DNA from: Syngnathus acus
Taxonomy: Eukaryota > Chordata > Actinopteri > Syngnathiformes > Syngnathidae
Assembly (NCBI RefSeq): GCF_901709675.1
Contig: NC_051095.1
Location: 26,457,956 to 26,521,955 of the forward strand
Length of the DNA stretch: 64,000 nt
Direction: 5' to 3'
Under the pieces are notes generated by a model, which saw nothing but the letters and a program-made list of their open reading frames with translations, did not search any database and had not been told where the DNA came from. Within the stretch, counting starts at the first letter, position 1; every line of letters begins with the position of its first letter. This document shows, in pieces, positions 31,301 to 43,370 of the stretch. A program made the position numbers and the translations under genes.

Positions 31301-32985
31301 GTGCAGAGGTAAAGGCATTGGCCAGAGAGTGGGACAAGCTCAAGATCAGGGAGGATGGGACCTTGTTCAGAGTAACTGCAACCAGAAAACAATTGCTTCT
31401 CCCTTCGATATACCACCCCCTTGTATTGGATGAACTGCACAAACAAATGGGCCACTTAGGCTCAGAGAGAACACTAAAGCTGGTAAGGGACCGTTTTTAT
31501 TGGCCCAAAATGCAAAGAGACATTGAACACTTTGTCATGAATGTATGCGAGTGTCTGAAGAAGAGAAAACCAAACAGGCAAGCGCGTGCACCGATGCAAA
31601 ATATCGTAACCACTCACCCCTTTCAGCTAGTGTCAGTTGATTTTCTCCATCTGGAACAATGTAAGGGTGGTTGCGAGTATATTCTAGTGGTCATGGACCA
31701 TTATACACGCTTTGCACAGGCATATGCAACGACCAACAAATCAGCAAAGACTGTGGCAGAAAGATTGTTCAATGACTTTTGCCTTCGATTTGGTTTCCCA
31801 GAAAAGCTCCACCACGATTTAGGGAGAGAATTTGAAAACAAGCTGTTAAGTCACCTGAAGGAGTTGTCCGGTGTAAAGGGATCTCACACAACTCCATATC
31901 ATCCTCAAGGGAATGGGCAAACAGAACGATTCAACAGGACTCTCCTCTCTATGCTGAGAACCCTTACCGAAGAGCAAAAATTGAACTGGAAAACACACCT
32001 TCCCAAAGTAGTACATGCCTACAACTGTACTGCTAATGAGGCCACTGGTTACTCACCATTCTTCTTACTTTTTGGTAGATTACCAAGGCTTCCGGTGGAC
32101 CTTCTCTTTGGCATTGAGCAGGAAGAAAGCCCAGGTTCCTACCAAGACTATGTCGGAAAATGGAGGAGCAGGATGATTGAGGCTTACAACATCGCCTCCA
32201 GGAATGCAGTTAAGTCAGCCGATAGAGGTAAAAGACAGTACGACAGGAAAATCTATGGTCCACCACTTCAGGTGGGCAGCCGCGTTCTTGTCAGAAATGT
32301 CGTTGAGAAGGGAGGTCCGGGAAAGATCCGCTCATATTGGGAAGACAAGATTTACGTCATCAAACACCAAAAGGGCGAGGACAGTCCAGTTTTCGAGTTG
32401 GAGCCAGAAAATGGCACAGGCAGAACAAGGATCTTACACAGGAATTTGTTATTGCCCTGTGACTTTCTTCCACTAACTCCACAGGAAGATAGGATGGTGG
32501 AAAAGAAAAAAACAAAAAAAAGACACTTTGATGAAAATGGGAGAACAAAGGCACAACAGATGCAGCAGGTGGAAAGTGAGGTGGATCTAGATGAGGACTT
32601 ATTGGATGCTGCCACATGGTCTGTCCATGAGCCGCACGGTTTGCGGTTGCTGGACCCCAATGCAGTAGAATTTGTCCCACAGATCGCGGGAGATGCTTCC
32701 GTGCGGGAAGAGCGTTCCGAACAAGCTGAGGAGGAGGAACGGGTCGAGATAGTCCCTTCTCCATCTGTTAGGGAAGTTGAGTACACTGCAGATGCAGGTG
32801 ATACATCCGATGAGACGGATTCCGAAGACGCAAGAGCGGCAGAGCAGAGAAGGTGGTACTCAAAAAGGGACAGACGGAAGCCACAAATTTTGACTTACAA
32901 TATGTTGGGTCAACCGACTTTCACAGAGAGGACAGTAGCCACTAAATGTTTAGATGTTAGGGGTTTCTGGCGACCTTGGTGTTGA
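28321..32985 (+). CDS. pol: Gypsy element Pol: MYND finger, protease, reverse transcriptase, RNase H, integrase
   Basis: Translated after the frameshift as about 1554 residues, giving a Gag-Pol of roughly 2010. The frame is open back to 28249, but that start lies in the gag knuckle and is probably not used. Residue numbers count from 28249. MYND zinc finger 48-89; protease DTGA at 149; reverse transcriptase with LPYLDDN near 617; RNase H with HTDAS, a catalytic Glu in [10 protein letters not shown], and TDNNP; HHCC-like integrase finger near 1070; integrase core D1131, D1190, E1226 (D-58-D-35-E); then a GPY/F-like module. The tail after about 1420 is acidic and probably disordered. A Lys/Arg-rich insert ([15 protein letters not shown]) sits between reverse transcriptase and RNase H. 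The integrase finger has CEC where CxxC is usual. No stop interrupts it. Confidence 0.94.
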   Translation, partial: GKRQRAAVMGPAVTQPTHQESRYCHQCRREERGDTLLQTCASCSSASYCSKACQTQHWPEHKHICTAVRMVDHHLSEKREKGWSSHMGKLDIFPNKQGRKLVKLIGRRRMVKCTFDNVPVTALWDTGAQATVINEKWRKEHLPYTTIRGIEELLGPEPLNGLAANQTKIPFIGWVPVEFKITGTEASSSGLLVPVLVSSDHNVAQSPIIGFNVIEEVINEHVKQGSNESECTANIVSDAFDMDTVSAKTVIHLLHTHHAVNEEIQVKTGRSKIVLGPNETTTVRCRTHIQVDEDIAMLFCPESNQSLPEGLFIQEVLFKAKRGNSTTVPVPITNTSSHNITLYPRINVGHVEGVKDIYPAALPLASKPKMDENEADLKSSSSSPRNASESWDPPLMLDHLTNEQQQVVRKMLREECKAFARDENDVGSIPTLRMHISLHDHTPVQKTYISVPKPLHQEVKEYLQDLINRGWVMKSKSPYSSPIVCVRKKSGELRLCVDYRELNRKSVPDRHPIPRIQDMLDTLTGSSWFTVLDQGKAYHQGFLDEESQPLTAFITPWGLYQWVRIPFGLSSAPAEFQRSMEECLWGLRDDICLPYLDDNLVHSKSFQDHVEHVRAVLQRYQKHGVKLSARKCELFKPKVRFLGRIVSKEGHSMDPAEIAPVMALKDRQPCNVGEVRQILGFLSYYRPYIEDFSRIAKPLYELPAAPSTTSNVPQNPKRQKERGKGKNKHSRGQLSSSVSITWTDTHHQALCYLVDKLSSPPILNYPDLNHPFVLHTDASQAGLGAVLYQRSNGRLRVIAYGSRTLTPPEKNYHMHAGKLEFLALKWAICERFRDYLLHAPSFVVYTDNNPLTYVLTTAKLNASGQRWVAELADFNFTIKYRPGKTNADADGLSRMAIDFEDYMSHCTQSVNQDVVTATRQGILAQQAEQTPIFSAISLDVLQQQTGAEGLLHTVQPLTREEICAAQRQDAVIGQIYSHLQKKRRPLAYELKAESAEVKALAREWDKLKIREDGTLFRVTATRKQLLLPSIYHPLVLDELHKQMGHLGSERTLKLVRDRFYWPKMQRDIEHFVMNVCECLKKRKPNRQARAPMQNIVTTHPFQLVSVDFLHLEQCKGGCEYILVVMDHYTRFAQAYATTNKSAKTVAERLFNDFCLRFGFPEKLHHDLGREFENKLLSHLKELSGVKGSHTTPYHPQGNGQTERFNRTLLSMLRTLTEEQKLNWKTHLPKVVHAYNCTANEATGYSPFFLLFGRLPRLPVDLLFGIEQEESPGSYQDYVGKWRSRMIEAYNIASRNAVKSADRGKRQYDRKIYGPPLQVGSRVLVRNVVEKGGPGKIRSYWEDKIYVIKHQKGEDSPVFELEPENGTGRTRILHRNLLLPCDFLPLTPQEDRMVEKKKTKKRHFDENGRTKAQQMQQVESEVDLDEDLLDAATWSVHEPHGLRLLDPNAVEFVPQIAGDASVREERSEQAEEEERVEIVPSPSVREVEYTADAGDTSDETDSEDARAAEQRRWYSKRDRRKPQILTYNMLGQPTFTERTVATKCLDVRGFWRPWC
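28390..28515 (+). other. MYND-type zinc finger domain in Pol
   Basis: Residues C48, C51, C64, C67, C73, C77, H85 and C89 match the MYND ligand pattern C-x2-C, C-x2-C, C-x3-C, H-x3-C, including the YC, CQ and W-x2-H features. MYND fingers in host proteins bind proline-rich peptides. Here it follows the gag knuckle and precedes the protease, so it would be present only in Gag-Pol. Confidence 0.9.
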
Positions 32986-33280
32986 ATGCTTATATTTGTA
33001 TATATGATTTGTGACGTCATAGTTGTAACATGAACATGGACAACTGCCACAAGTGTATGCAGGTCTTATAATTGGTTATTGAAAATGTTGGGTGGTTGAA
33101 TGCTTACACTGAATTTTTCAGGAGTATACACAACTGTAATGCATATTGGTCGGGGTATGAAAAAAAAAAAAAAAAAAAAAAAATTGCTTCAAACCGGTTT
33201 GCCGGTCTATTCCGTGCTATTCGGTCTGTAAATTGGTTACCTTGATGTGAGTGTTAGGTCAAGATGACACTTTTTTTCTT
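32986..33280 (+). other. Noncoding 3' region of the Gypsy element
   Basis: Lies between the pol stop and the polypurine tract. It holds a run of more than 20 A residues at about 33160-33183. No env-like frame. Confidence 0.8.
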
Positions 33281-33293
33281 AAGTGGGGGAGGG
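33281..33293 (+). promoter_or_regulatory. Polypurine tract
   Basis: AAGTGGGGGAGGG abuts the 3' LTR, as expected for plus-strand priming. Confidence 0.85.
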
Positions 33294-33607
33294 TGTGAGA
33301 CTCTCAACGGGATCACCAATATTTGAGTGATGTTCCAGTTATTTATTATCTTTCTGCGTGTTCACAATTGTCATGGTGATCGTTCTGGTGTTTTTCTAAC
33401 TAGGCTGTATGTATTTCTTTTGTTAACGTTGATTTCTCCGACGGCCCAAAAAGGCACCACCGCGATCGGTTAAAAGAGAGAGAAACGAGAGAGGAGTGAG
33501 GTGCGTACATGTAGAAAAGGCGGTTCTGTATGAGAGAAATTGAAGAGGAATAAAACACCCTTTTGGAAACCAAAACTTGTCCCTCGTCGTGACTCGGAGC
33601 CGCAACA
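33294..33607 (+). repeat. 3' LTR of the Gypsy element
   Basis: 314 bp, TGTGAGACTC to CCGCAACA; near-identical to 26467-26780. The TTAG duplication follows at 33608. Confidence 0.95.
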
Positions 33608-33677
33608 TTAGGCAGGACATGACATCCACGCCACATCCCACAATCATTTTGCAGCGGGACGCATCCTGCCTCCAAAA

Positions 33678-34000
33678 CCAGCTCAGTGGCCTAGTGGTAG
33701 AGTGTCCGCCCTGAGACTGGAAGGTTGTGGGTTCAAACCCCGGCCGGGTCATACCAAAGACTATAAAAATGGGACCCACTGCCTCCCTGCTTGGCACTCA
33801 GCATTAAGGGTTGGAATTGGGGGGTTAGATCACCAACTGATTCCCGAGCGCGGCACCGCTGCTGCTCACTGCTCCCCTCTCCCCCAGGGGATGGATTAAA
33901 ATCACACGGGGATGGGTTAAATGCAGAGGACAAATTTCACCACACCCAGGTGTGTGTGTGACGATCATTGGGACTTTAATCTTTTTAATCTTAATCTTAA
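33678..34000 (+). mobile_element. tRNA-derived SINE, copy 2
   Basis: The A box TGGCCTAGTGG (33687-33697) and B box GGTTCAAACCC (33730-33740) both match pol III consensus. The body is shared with 17471-17783 and 55568-55885, and it ends in an ATCTTTTTAATCTTAATC tail. The internal promoter may still be active; a tRNA gene is excluded because the cloverleaf does not close and a 250-bp body follows. Confidence 0.92.
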
Positions 34001-34335
34001 AATCCTACTGCCTTTGAGGCTTCTCCTATTCAATAGACCTTTTGCAGATCTCCGGGTGGTGTGGTGCATTATGAGTAAAGGAATTTCTTCAACTACTAAC
34101 TCTGAATGGGGATCAATTGAGACAGCCATGATTAGGACCATTTCAACAGCTGGAAAGTTGATTTTTATAATTTCATCTATTTTAAACTGTCGTTTGGTAC
34201 TGATTTGGATGTAAACATATTACAGCTGAAATTCTGAAATTAAGGTGCATCTCGTTTGTTTCAAGGAAACACTTTTTAAAGTGCACAAAGACAATGGGAC
34301 AATTCTGAACATTACAGTTATCAGTTTGTATAGAC

Positions 34336-35143
34336 CAGTGGTTCCCAAAGTGGGCGGTACCGCCCCCCTGGGGGCGGTGGAAAGGTCTGGGGGGGCGGTG
34401 AGGAAGAAAGGGGCGGTAGGGGGGCGGTAGGGGGGCGGCAGTCGATTTGTACACAACACGCCGCTCTGGCCCAGTCAGATCCGACAGCATAGACTACAAA
34501 AGCAAAAGCTCAGGTTTGTAATTTCAAGCTTGTAATGTTCAGAATTTTATCTTATAATAAAAACCGCATTCTGGCGGTCAACATCATCTTGAGTTCAAGT
34601 CAACATGAAATTGGGGACTCGCCAGAACGCGCCGTGTTGTGTTGAGCTGGTTAGGGCAGTGGTCCCCAACCACCGGGCCGCGGACCGGTACCGGGCCGCC
34701 AAGCCGCACAAAATTTTTTTTTTTTATCGACGATCAATTAATTCAGGTCAAGACACTCGTCCCGGTCACGTGACATGTTTCCCCAGTCGAGCCCGCAAAG
34801 CTAATATGTGGCGACAGGCTAACTAACCAGGCAGTGAAGCATTCAAAACTGCTTCAACACATGGAGACCAAGCATCCTGCAATAAAAGACAAACCTTAAA
34901 TCACTTCGGGTGTCATTGTCTCCGATTACGTCTAGATGGGACCGGCTCGTTTCTGAGAAACAAACTCAGTGCTCCCACTAATTCAACGTAATGGTAATGA
35001 TATTATAAATTTATTATTTATTTATTTATATAAATGTATTATTTATTTATATAAATGCCTGTCCTTGGGGGGGGGGGGGGGGCGCTAGGAATTCACTGGA
35101 GAGCCAAAGGGGGCGCCAGCCTGCAAAAGTTTGGGAACCACTG
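34336..35143 (+). mobile_element. hAT MITE with a nested ZBED5-like fragment
   Basis: Ends CAGTGGTTCCCAAAGTGGG and TTTGGGAACCACTG, flanked by the exact 8-bp duplication GTATAGAC (34328-34335 and 35144-35151). GGGGGCGGT-type repeats lie near the left end. A second hAT (34658-35062) sits inside. Confidence 0.93.
34658..35062 (+). mobile_element. ZBED5-like hAT fragment nested in the MITE
   Basis: Starts CAGTGGTCCCCAACCACCGGG and shares ATGTGGCGACAGGCTA and HMETKHP-coding sequence with the element at 12382. Its right end runs into a poly-G tract and lacks a terminus. Confidence 0.75.
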
Positions 35144-35151
35144 GTATAGAC

Positions 35152-36255
35152 TATACATGAAATTGGAAGAGAACAGGAATAATTTATAAAAACTAAGAAT
35201 GATGGCTTTGACCTTTTTCTGTCCTTCATTTATTTGGCACTTGACAAGCACAACACTTGATAGTTTTCCCATCCCCCAACACTGTCACTCACTCAGAGGT
35301 GAAGAGGAGACTAAACCAGTTTCACGTAACTTGGGGGTGACGTTATAGCTTTGGATCACCCGTTTGACACAATTCAGAAAATGTGCTGGAATTTTAGGCC
35401 TATGTATATTTATAATATCATTAAGGGGGGGGGGGGGGCACGTGACATAAAATAATGCCGCCCCGGGCAGCCCGTTCATGTTGCCCATGCCAAAGACCGC
35501 TACTGATTATGATGTTGTAATATTGTAAAAAAAAAAAATTGTAAAAATAAATAAAAAGTATGATTACTGAAATAATAATCTTGTCTCAGTTTAATGACAA
35601 ATGTACTTAGTGTAAAATCTTGGATCGTGTAGTTTTACAAAAAAATTGTATATTTGCAGGAGGCCATGAGCTATTCTGGTACTGTATGACTGGCAATAAT
35701 TGGATACCAAGGTTGGTTGTACTTTTCCATTCTATTTTTTCATTCAACCACTATGTTTCTTGCTTTAGTGACAATCGTATTAATCTCAAATATGCAGAAT
35801 GCCTCACTCTTTCTGTAGTACCACGGGCTTTGATTTTAATTTTTTATAAGTTGTGGTCTGTGTGGTGGTATCAAGGTGTGAATTGGGTCACTTAATTTGC
35901 CATTGAAGGTCAACGTAAAAAATGCACCACCCACCCTCGACATACAAATTAAGTTCAATCTTATTAGCAATTCTAGCTGGGTTTGGGAAAAGGGCAGCTA
36001 CACCCTGAACTGGTCACCAAGCGTTCATAGGACACATGAAGACAAAGCCCTCACACGCACATTTACACCATTGATGGTGGAATAAAAAAGTAGGAATAGG
36101 ATTTTTGTTCAAATATGCATACAGAATACAATTATTATTGTTGCGTACGCTACAAAAATCGGTATATTCTACAATAATCAACACATAAGAAACTAACAAG
36201 GTCACCACTGTAAAAGTGTGCCCCCAAATCTCCATTCTAATTTAGTAGGTATTAC
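35152..36255. other. Unassigned intron 2 sequence with poly-G tract
   Basis: A poly-G run at about 35425-35438 and an A-rich run near 35528-35540. No coding sequence recognised. Confidence 0.4.
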
Positions 36256-36344
36256 CTGTAGCTCCTGGTGTATTTGTTGCCTCTGAAACTTGGCCGTGGC
36301 TGGTACTGGCCCTGATGGAGCATGGACAGAAGCTGTGAAACTTG
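36256..36344 (-). CDS. pcdh18: pcdh18 exon 2
   Basis: The minus-strand acceptor TTGTAG precedes 36344 and the donor CAG|GTAAT follows 36256. The 89 nt read [20 protein letters not shown] then RGNKYTRSY plus two bases of an Arg codon. This matches the short second exon of PCDH18 and joins in frame on both sides (phase 0 in, phase 2 out). Confidence 0.95.
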
Positions 36345-36717
36345 CTACAATTCCAAGAGAACAAACAGGGGACAGACAAAACAGAAAAAAACAAAAAACA
36401 AAAAAGGAAAAAATGAAGAGAGGGACAAATGAATGGAGTCAAACAAGCAAGACTACAAGACAATGTTAAATGAAGGTGTGGGATAAGGGGTTGGGGGCAT
36501 GACTTACTGAATGGAGGTAATAGAATGTGGGCAGCAAAAAGACATTCTTAACATGCACTTAAGACATAAAATGAGATATCAAATTTGGTTTGTGAACCAA
36601 ATATTCCTGTGTCTCTTTTGATAAACGACAAATGGTGGCAACAAAGCTGCATTTTAGTATTACTTCACCAAGGAAAAATGAGTGCTACCAAATCAGAATA
36701 TAAAACTCACGTCTTAC
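36345..36717 (-). other. pcdh18: pcdh18 intron 1
   Basis: 373 bp, donor GTAAGA at 36717 and acceptor TTGTAG at 36345. If unspliced, exon 1 would read ten more codons to a TGA or equivalent at 36685, giving a short tail-less isoform; whether it is made is unknown. Confidence 0.85.
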
Positions 36718-39192
36718 CTCAACAGGAGGTGTTGTGTGGGCCAACTCCAGGGTGAAATTCTCTGGCATGTGGTTAGAGGAAATGGTGACAAGACTGTTAA
36801 GTGACTGGCGGCTGTGATGGCTCTGCCTGCTACCTAGCGTGCCCCTCTCAGGCATGGGTGAGGCTGACGGGGAGTGTGGGTGAGACTGGACAGGAAGAAT
36901 TCCATTCACAGTTGGGACCAGGGTAATATCTGCCTTGTGTATGTGCCTCGTTTGCTTCTTCTGATAGCTGTTTTCTGCCACACGACAACTGTAGTTGTGC
37001 TTTGGGTCCTTCTTTTCTTGGGTGCAACGAGTTATTGCAAACTTCACCAATACAATAAGCAGCAGAGCGCAAACTGCCACGAGAGATACGATGACGTGAG
37101 AGAGATCATGAGAGGTGTGGCTGGAGCCAGTGGGAAAGAGAGGGGGGAGGAGGTCCATATTTTCCTGCAGAGTAATTTTGAGGAGGGCCCCGGCAGTGAG
37201 TTGATTGGTACCTCTATCCTCTACTACAAGCCTGACCTCCATCACGTACCTTGCCACTTGTTCTAAGCTCGCATTGGTCCTGAGCTCACATCGCCCAGCA
37301 TCCATCATAAACAGACCCTCTTCATTTCCACTAACAATGGAGCAACTCACCTCTCCATTGGCACCAGAATCGCTGTCTGTGACTTTAAGCGCTGTGATCA
37401 ACTCACCAGGAGATGCATACTTCCACACTGAAAGTTCAGCCGTGTGATTCTGGAGGGAGGGTGCGTGGATGATAGGTGGATTGTCATTTTCATCCAAAAC
37501 TGTAAGAAGGACAGTGGTATTGGCTGAAAGTGAAGGATTTCCACCATCCCGTGCCTGGATGGTGAAAGTAATATGACTGACATCTTCATGGTCAAAGGTC
37601 CTCAGGGCATAAATGGCACCATTTGAGGGATCAATGGTTACATATGTAGAAATTGAGCTTCCCTGCACCTGAGCATCAATTATGGCATAGGTAACCTGGC
37701 CATTGGTGCCAAGATCTGCATCCGAGGCCACCACTGTCATCAGGTATGCTCCGGGAGAGTTGTTCTCAGATTTGAAGACCTCATAGCGATACTTCTCAAA
37801 ACGAGGAGGATTGTCATTTTCATCCAGCACCTGAACAGTAAAATGTTTGATAGTGGAGAGGCTTGGGGAGCCTCGGTCCTCCGCTATGACTGTGAGGCTA
37901 TACTCGGACCTCTTTTCTCTGTCTAATGAAATATTGGTAAGGATCATGTAGTTCTTTTCATATGTTTTCTGGAGTCTGAAGTGACCTTGGCCATGAAGCC
38001 TGCACTCCACTTCACCATTCAGCCCTGAGTCACTGTCATCAATACGCACCAAAGCAATGAAGGTGTCGACAAGTGCACCCTCTGAAATGTAAGCCACCTC
38101 CTCTTTGCCTGGAGTCATCAAGTTAATGTTTATCTCTGGTTTGTTATCATTTACATCCACCACTTTCACAACAATTTTGCAAAGCCCCGGAATGGAGTTC
38201 GGGCCCAAATCCTGAGCCTGGACATCAAGCTCATAGGACGAAGTCGATTCGTAGTCCACCTTTTTAATAAGTGTAATATGTCCATTCTCTGGATTTATAT
38301 TAAACATTTCTAAGATTTTTGGTGAGATGTGACTGCTGAAAGAGTACACAATTTTTCCATTAGTACCCTCGTCTGGATCTGTAGCATTTAAATCAATAAG
38401 AAGAGTCCCAAGCGGATCATTTTCCAGCAAATTAATAACATACGCCGGCTCTTCGAATGCTGGACTGTTGTCATTAGAATCAGCGATGCTAATTTTCAGC
38501 AATGTGGAGCCAGATTTAGGGGTTACACCATTATCGGAAGCAGTGAGCTGCAACTGGTAGCTGGACTGCACCTCCCTGTCCAAATCTCGCATCACCACCA
38601 GCTCGGCGTACTTAGCCCCATCTGTCCTGGTCTTGATGTCTATTTTAAAAAAGTTGTTGGGACTGAGGAAGTAGGTGTGCAGGGAATTCTCCCCTACGTC
38701 TGCATCCAAGGCACCGTCCAGTGGGATCCGCGTCCCCACGGACGCGCTTTCGGAGATCTCAATGGGGACAATGGCACGGGAGAAATGCGGGGAATTATCG
38801 TTTATGTCCAACACTTGCACTGCCACGTGGAATAGCTGCAGATATTCCGTCGGCAGTGTAACCACGTCAAATTCAATTGAACAGTTCAGATTTTTCTCAC
38901 ATAGCTTCTCACGGTCGATTTTGGAGCCAATGCTGATCTCTCCGTCTTCCTCTCGCACAGACAGGAACGCTGTGCTCCCCCGCTGCATGGCACGGAAGCG
39001 AAAGGACACGGAGCTTGGTAGTTTGGATAAAACTTCAGCAACATCATCCTTTAGGCGCGCGATCACAGTCCCCACTCGTTGTTCTTCATAAACTTGATAT
39101 TTTAAAGTCTTGCAGCTGACCGAGTTCAAAACCGCGATCAAAATAAATACTTGGAGTTTAGCAGAAGGGAGCATATTACCTTTGGCACCCAT
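36718..39192 (-). CDS. pcdh18: pcdh18 exon 1: protocadherin-18 ectodomain, membrane segment and proximal tail
   Basis: A single 2475-nt coding exon (825 codons) from an ATG at 39192, as usual for delta-2 protocadherins. Residues 1-27 form a signal peptide ending near SVSC. Six cadherin repeats follow, each boundary marked by calcium-binding motifs: DINDN, DSNDN, DVNDN, DENDN, DENDN. A single membrane helix lies at about residues 696-719, followed by a basic stop-transfer (KFAITRCTQEKKD) and a proximal tail with HSPSASP-type segments. It ends VE|Q at a phase-0 donor. The protein is a calcium-dependent adhesion receptor at the plasma membrane; in vertebrates PCDH18 is linked to Dab1 and to Nap1/WAVE in neural development. 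Identification rests on recalled PCDH18 features such as EEQRVGTVIARL and RAMQRG. Teleosts often keep two paralogues (a, b); I cannot tell which this is. Confidence 0.96.
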
Positions 39193-41144
39193 TTTAGTGC
39201 GTCAGTGACTTAATCCACAGAGGCGGGTGAACAACGAAGAAAATAAATCCCTTTCCTAATTTAAAATTGGAACATGTTTAAAATCACCGTCCGTCGTTCA
39301 CCATCCGCTAAAATTCCGCCGTTTAAAAAATATGTTTTAAAATGCGACAGTTATTGCGTATGCGTATCCTTATGCACTCTTCGCCAGTGGCTTGAGTGGG
39401 AGTGAATTGGACATAAAGAAGCAGAATGAAAGAGGGCGAGTCCGTGCGTGTGGGTGATCGCGTACGCGAGCGAGCCTTCATCCTGCTCAGTTACCGAAGC
39501 CCCCCCCCCCAACAAAAACTTATACAAAGAAAGCGCAGGATCCTCCTTCTCACATACACACACCACATAATTAAAAGTGTGCCACAACAATGGGTTGGAG
39601 GAAGAATTACGTATTCCGTGCGCAGCCACGTATCAGACAAACCTGCGCACGTTTACAGTGTTGGTTTGGTTATTCACGACGTGTGCCAATTGAGCTCCCC
39701 CTTTCTTTGTGTGCCTCCTCCAGAATCAGGCTGCTATATCTATTATGCGTTCTTCTAAAAACATATAGGGGGGGGGGGGGGGTTCACATGGATATGTCAC
39801 TCAGTGTATGTTATAAAAAAGTATTAAACGATTCTGCTATACTTAAAGATAAACCACAACCGTTTTTAAGCCTGGATATGCCACTAATGGTGTCTTGTAA
39901 GGTGGCTGTTGTGGGTTAAAACTGAAGAACAAGGAAAGGATTCAAGACTACTTGAACCACCCAAATACTTTAATGGATCACATTTTGCAGATACTGCTGT
40001 GCAATTCTGGAATCGTTTCACCAATTTTATTAACATTGCAAGTTTTATTTTCACTGAATGCCGTTATGCATTATTCACAGAAATAATGTGCTATATATGT
40101 TTGCTGTCATGAGCTATTTTCACACTGGCGTCCTTGTAAAAGTTACACACAATTAAGGTCCATTTCCCTAATGCAGAAGTTACCAGAGCGGCCATATGTG
40201 AGAGTGCATTGCTGCTCCCTGCAATGAGACAATTAGTTGCATGGTGATTGGCGACAATTGCTTTCAACCCAAGGGGCACGGGCAGTGAGTTTGATTACAT
40301 GTTCATCTTACACGCGAACATTCTGCCTCTGTCGGAAGAATCAAACGCTGACTTTAAATCCTCATTCCACATTGGTACCTTACAGTGAGGACAGTTATGC
40401 GTTAAATGGCGAACAATCAGATTCATTAGCAAACTTGGAACAATATTAAAACCAAACAGAATTAAACAGCCACAGAAAACAGGTTTTTGAAACATATATA
40501 CATTTCTGCAAAAATAAATAAAGCAAAACATTTAAATCTAATTTGTTACCATACCTGCTTTTACAATGTTCCTTTGACAAAATAGAGATGCCATTAAATA
40601 TATTGTGGCGGTCACGGTATTGTTGCTAAGTTACCCACACAGCTGACCCCAGTGTGCTTTCTTCACAATCCCTCTCTTGTGGTCATACATTATGGAGGCC
40701 GACATCCTCCAACCAAATTACCATCCTGCAAACTCAGTTGTGTTCAGCCAGCAACTGGCCACATAGCTTTATGAGCAAGCCATCTGGTCCGAGCTTCAGA
40801 CAGCCCAAAACTCACAATTACCATGCATTCAGCAAATCATGAAGGCTCTCGAGAGACCAAAGAAAGAAAAAAAATCACATCTGATAAAATCTGCTCTAAT
40901 CCAGTGATGCAATGGAATTTTGTAAATACAATATGCTCCTGTCAAATTTTAGGTACCGCATATTCTGATCAGGGTTGCCCGTCCCTAACAGACAGCAATC
41001 ATTAAAGCATTCTGTGGCTTATAATGTCACTTCTGATTTGTTTTTTGCTATATATTAGTCAGTGATTAAAATCAGAGAAGAAAAAAAATACTTTTATTCA
41101 ACATGTTAATCTCTGTGTTATAGTATCCAATCAATGTAACAATC
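39193..41144. other. pcdh18 upstream region
   Basis: 5' UTR and promoter of pcdh18 should begin here on the minus strand. I see no convincing TATA box. Low-complexity tracts: poly-C near 39500-39509, poly-G near 39768-39781, A-rich near 40860. No further gene recognised. Confidence 0.4.
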
Positions 41145-41157
41145 ATATTGGGAGGGA

Positions 41158-41519
41158 GGCGGCTCGGTGGTGCACTGGGTAGCACGTCCGCCTCACAGTT
41201 AGGAGGGTGCGGGTTCGATTCCATCTCCGGCCCTCCCTGTGTGGAGTTTGCATGTTCTCCCCGGGCCCGCGTGGGTTTTCTCCGGGCACTCCGGTTTCCT
41301 CCCACATCCCAAAAACATGCTTGGTAGGCCGATTGAAGACTCCAAATTGTCCCTAGGTGTGAGTGCGAGTGCAAATGGTTGTTTGTCTCTGTGTGCCCTG
41401 CGATCGGCTGGCAACCGGTTCAGGGTGTCCCCCGCCTACTGCCCGATGATGGCTGGGATAGGCTCCAGCACTCCCGCGACCCCCGTGGGGACTAAGCGGT
41501 TCAGAAAATGGATGGATGG
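41158..41519 (+). mobile_element. tRNA-derived SINE (second family), full length
   Basis: Flanked by an exact 13-bp target duplication ATATTGGGAGGGA (41145-41157 and 41520-41532). The head GGCGGCTCGGTGGTGCACTG with B box GGTTCGATTCC is tRNA-like. The body carries CTCCGGGCACTCCGG and GGCAACCGGTTCAGGG, and the tail is GGATGGATGG as in the RTE-like LINE, which probably supplies its machinery. Confidence 0.95.
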
Positions 41520-41571
41520 ATATTGGGAGGGACTTGATTTCCAAAATCATGCTTTCGAAATTGCCCTAGAC

Positions 41572-41982
41572 CAATGGTGCTGTTCTGTTTTCACCTTGTT
41601 GCCCGCAGTTTCCGATTGTGGCAAAGTTTCAACCCACCTTATTAAAAGTTAAGAGGGTTTAAATATAGACTCTGAAAACACAACCGTATACGGTAATTTT
41701 AAGGGTTTGGCGTACCGCCAAAAACACGTTGCTAGCCATGACGTCCGCCAGCCAGAGGCTCTGGATGTTTATGAGACTGTATTTGTTTAGAGAGTAAACT
41801 AGTCACGAGAGCAGCAGGGAAGTTACACTTCTCCCTTTCCCAATATATTCCATGTGGGAAATTGCCCACTCTGTCTCTATACTGTACCAAAAAAAAAAAA
41901 ATAGAATACACATACATCCCATTTCCTTACTAGCTGTCCATGACCCACTTCTGGGTTTCGACCCACCCGTTGAGAACCACTG
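41572..41982 (+). mobile_element. Short hAT MITE
   Basis: The right end GTTGAGAACCACTG is typical; the left end CAATGGTGCTG is diverged. Flanks CCCTAGAC (41564-41571) and CCCTAGAG (41983-41990) match 7 of 8. It lies 40 bp after the SINE. Confidence 0.7.
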
Positions 41983-41990
41983 CCCTAGAG

Positions 41991-43370
41991 ACTCCAGTTT
42001 AATTTGATAAAGTAAGCTTCTTTTAGTGTTATTCCCATCTGTTATGATGTAGCTGTTCTCATTGCTCTCCGCTGAGTAAATCATTTAGAGTCGGCGTCAC
42101 TTAGTGGATGTGTCCCTGTGATGGATTTTATCTGCATTTCAAATTTCTCTTTTTGCCCTGTGGGGGCGGGCTCTCTGAATTGCCATCTGCCTCTGAACAA
42201 ACACATGGACACTGGCTATGGTAACTGGAACATGAATGTTGGAATGTTTAAAAAATCTAAATGTATTGTCATTTAGCATTTGTTAATGTTTTTTTTTTTT
42301 TTTAAATCCAATTTTGGAAAAAAATGCTTTTGAAAAAACTGCTTGTATTGACAAGTCATCATTTGATTAGGACTTAAAATATTTCAAATAAATTGAACAA
42401 AAACAATGTTCACTAAATAGATTAATTCAAGCATGTATGCTTGTATGTAATAATGCAGTGTTTATTGCGAATGTCAAATTTAACGTGTTGAGCAGACTTG
42501 TTAGTTTTGTGTTGCCTTGTATCAAAATTGTGGCGAAGACAAGGTGGGTGATGGGGATGTTATGCTCTTAGGGATCATGAAAATACAAAGAGGAGCTCCA
42601 GGGGATTGTGGGGGTGCTGCATGAAGGGCTCAACAACTTTGTCATTGAAATGAAGCAGGAGATCTTGATGACAAAGGACGCATAGCAGGTGGAGAGGCGG
42701 CACGGAGACCCCACAAACACCCACCCTTTGAGAATCTGTCCGGACGTGGGTGACATGAATGGAGTCTGGAACTCCTACTGGAATTTGCAAACTGTGTGGT
42801 AACTGTACATTTTGAGAAAAGCGTAGAAGGAGTAGGAAAAGTATTGTCTTCACTGACACTGTAAGTCAGATATTTTGCACATCTTTATTGCTTCAGTAGG
42901 CAGGGGCTGAGCAAGTACACTGTGTGGATTGTAAAGGCATGTGAGCGTTTGGCACTGTCTAATTGCCATTCTGTTATCTCGTGTGAGAAGAGAAGGAATG
43001 TAAGGTGCTCAATGGAGCATGGTAAGTGAAATAAGTCCCAAATGCAAATCCAACTTATATTTATTTACACATGGTTTGTTGAAACACTAGTTCAGAATCA
43101 AGGTTGAGCAATTAAAACTCTTCATTAAAGATAATTTCTATATTCCTCAAGTACATTTTACATTACGTCTATATGAACAAAATAAATCTATAAATAAATA
43201 AATTGATTGGAATCAAACTGTTAAAATGCATGTAAACACCAACATCTCCACCATGTCCAACATTTTCAAAACTGGATTAACATCCAAGACGATTTACAAG
43301 GGGGATGGGACACAGGTGGAGACAATGACCTTAACAGGAGACACAGTGATTGGAAGTATAGCTCTTGAAA
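41991..43370. other. Unassigned region
   Basis: Mostly AT-rich. A plus-strand frame near 42580-42690 reads 37 codons with protein-like composition (YKEELQGIVGVLHEG, then FVIEMKQEILMTKDA) before a stop, and related-looking codons continue afterwards; it may be an old coding relic. Confidence 0.35.

Larger units (their letters stand above)
26467..33607 (+). mobile_element. Complete Ty3/Gypsy-type LTR retrotransposon
   Basis: 7141 bp with 314-bp LTRs at both ends, a 4-bp target duplication TTAG (26463-26466 and 33608-33611), primer-binding region, open gag, open pol joined by -1 frameshift, and polypurine tract. The domain order protease, reverse transcriptase, RNase H, integrase places it in the Ty3/Gypsy group. 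No env frame. It is antisense to pcdh18. All expected parts are present, so it may be autonomous. Confidence 0.96.
26120..36255 (-). other. pcdh18: pcdh18 intron 2
   Basis: About 10.1 kb between the donor at 36255-36254 and the acceptor at 26122-26120. Over two thirds is one complete LTR retrotransposon in the opposite orientation; a SINE and a hAT element follow. Remaining stretches show no host coding sequence. Confidence 0.85.

Noticed and set aside
33687-33740. A tRNA gene
   Set aside because: A and B boxes fit pol III, but no cloverleaf closes and the sequence continues into a repeated SINE body.
38675-39091. 138-codon plus-strand frame
   Set aside because: Antisense shadow of the pcdh18 ectodomain exon.
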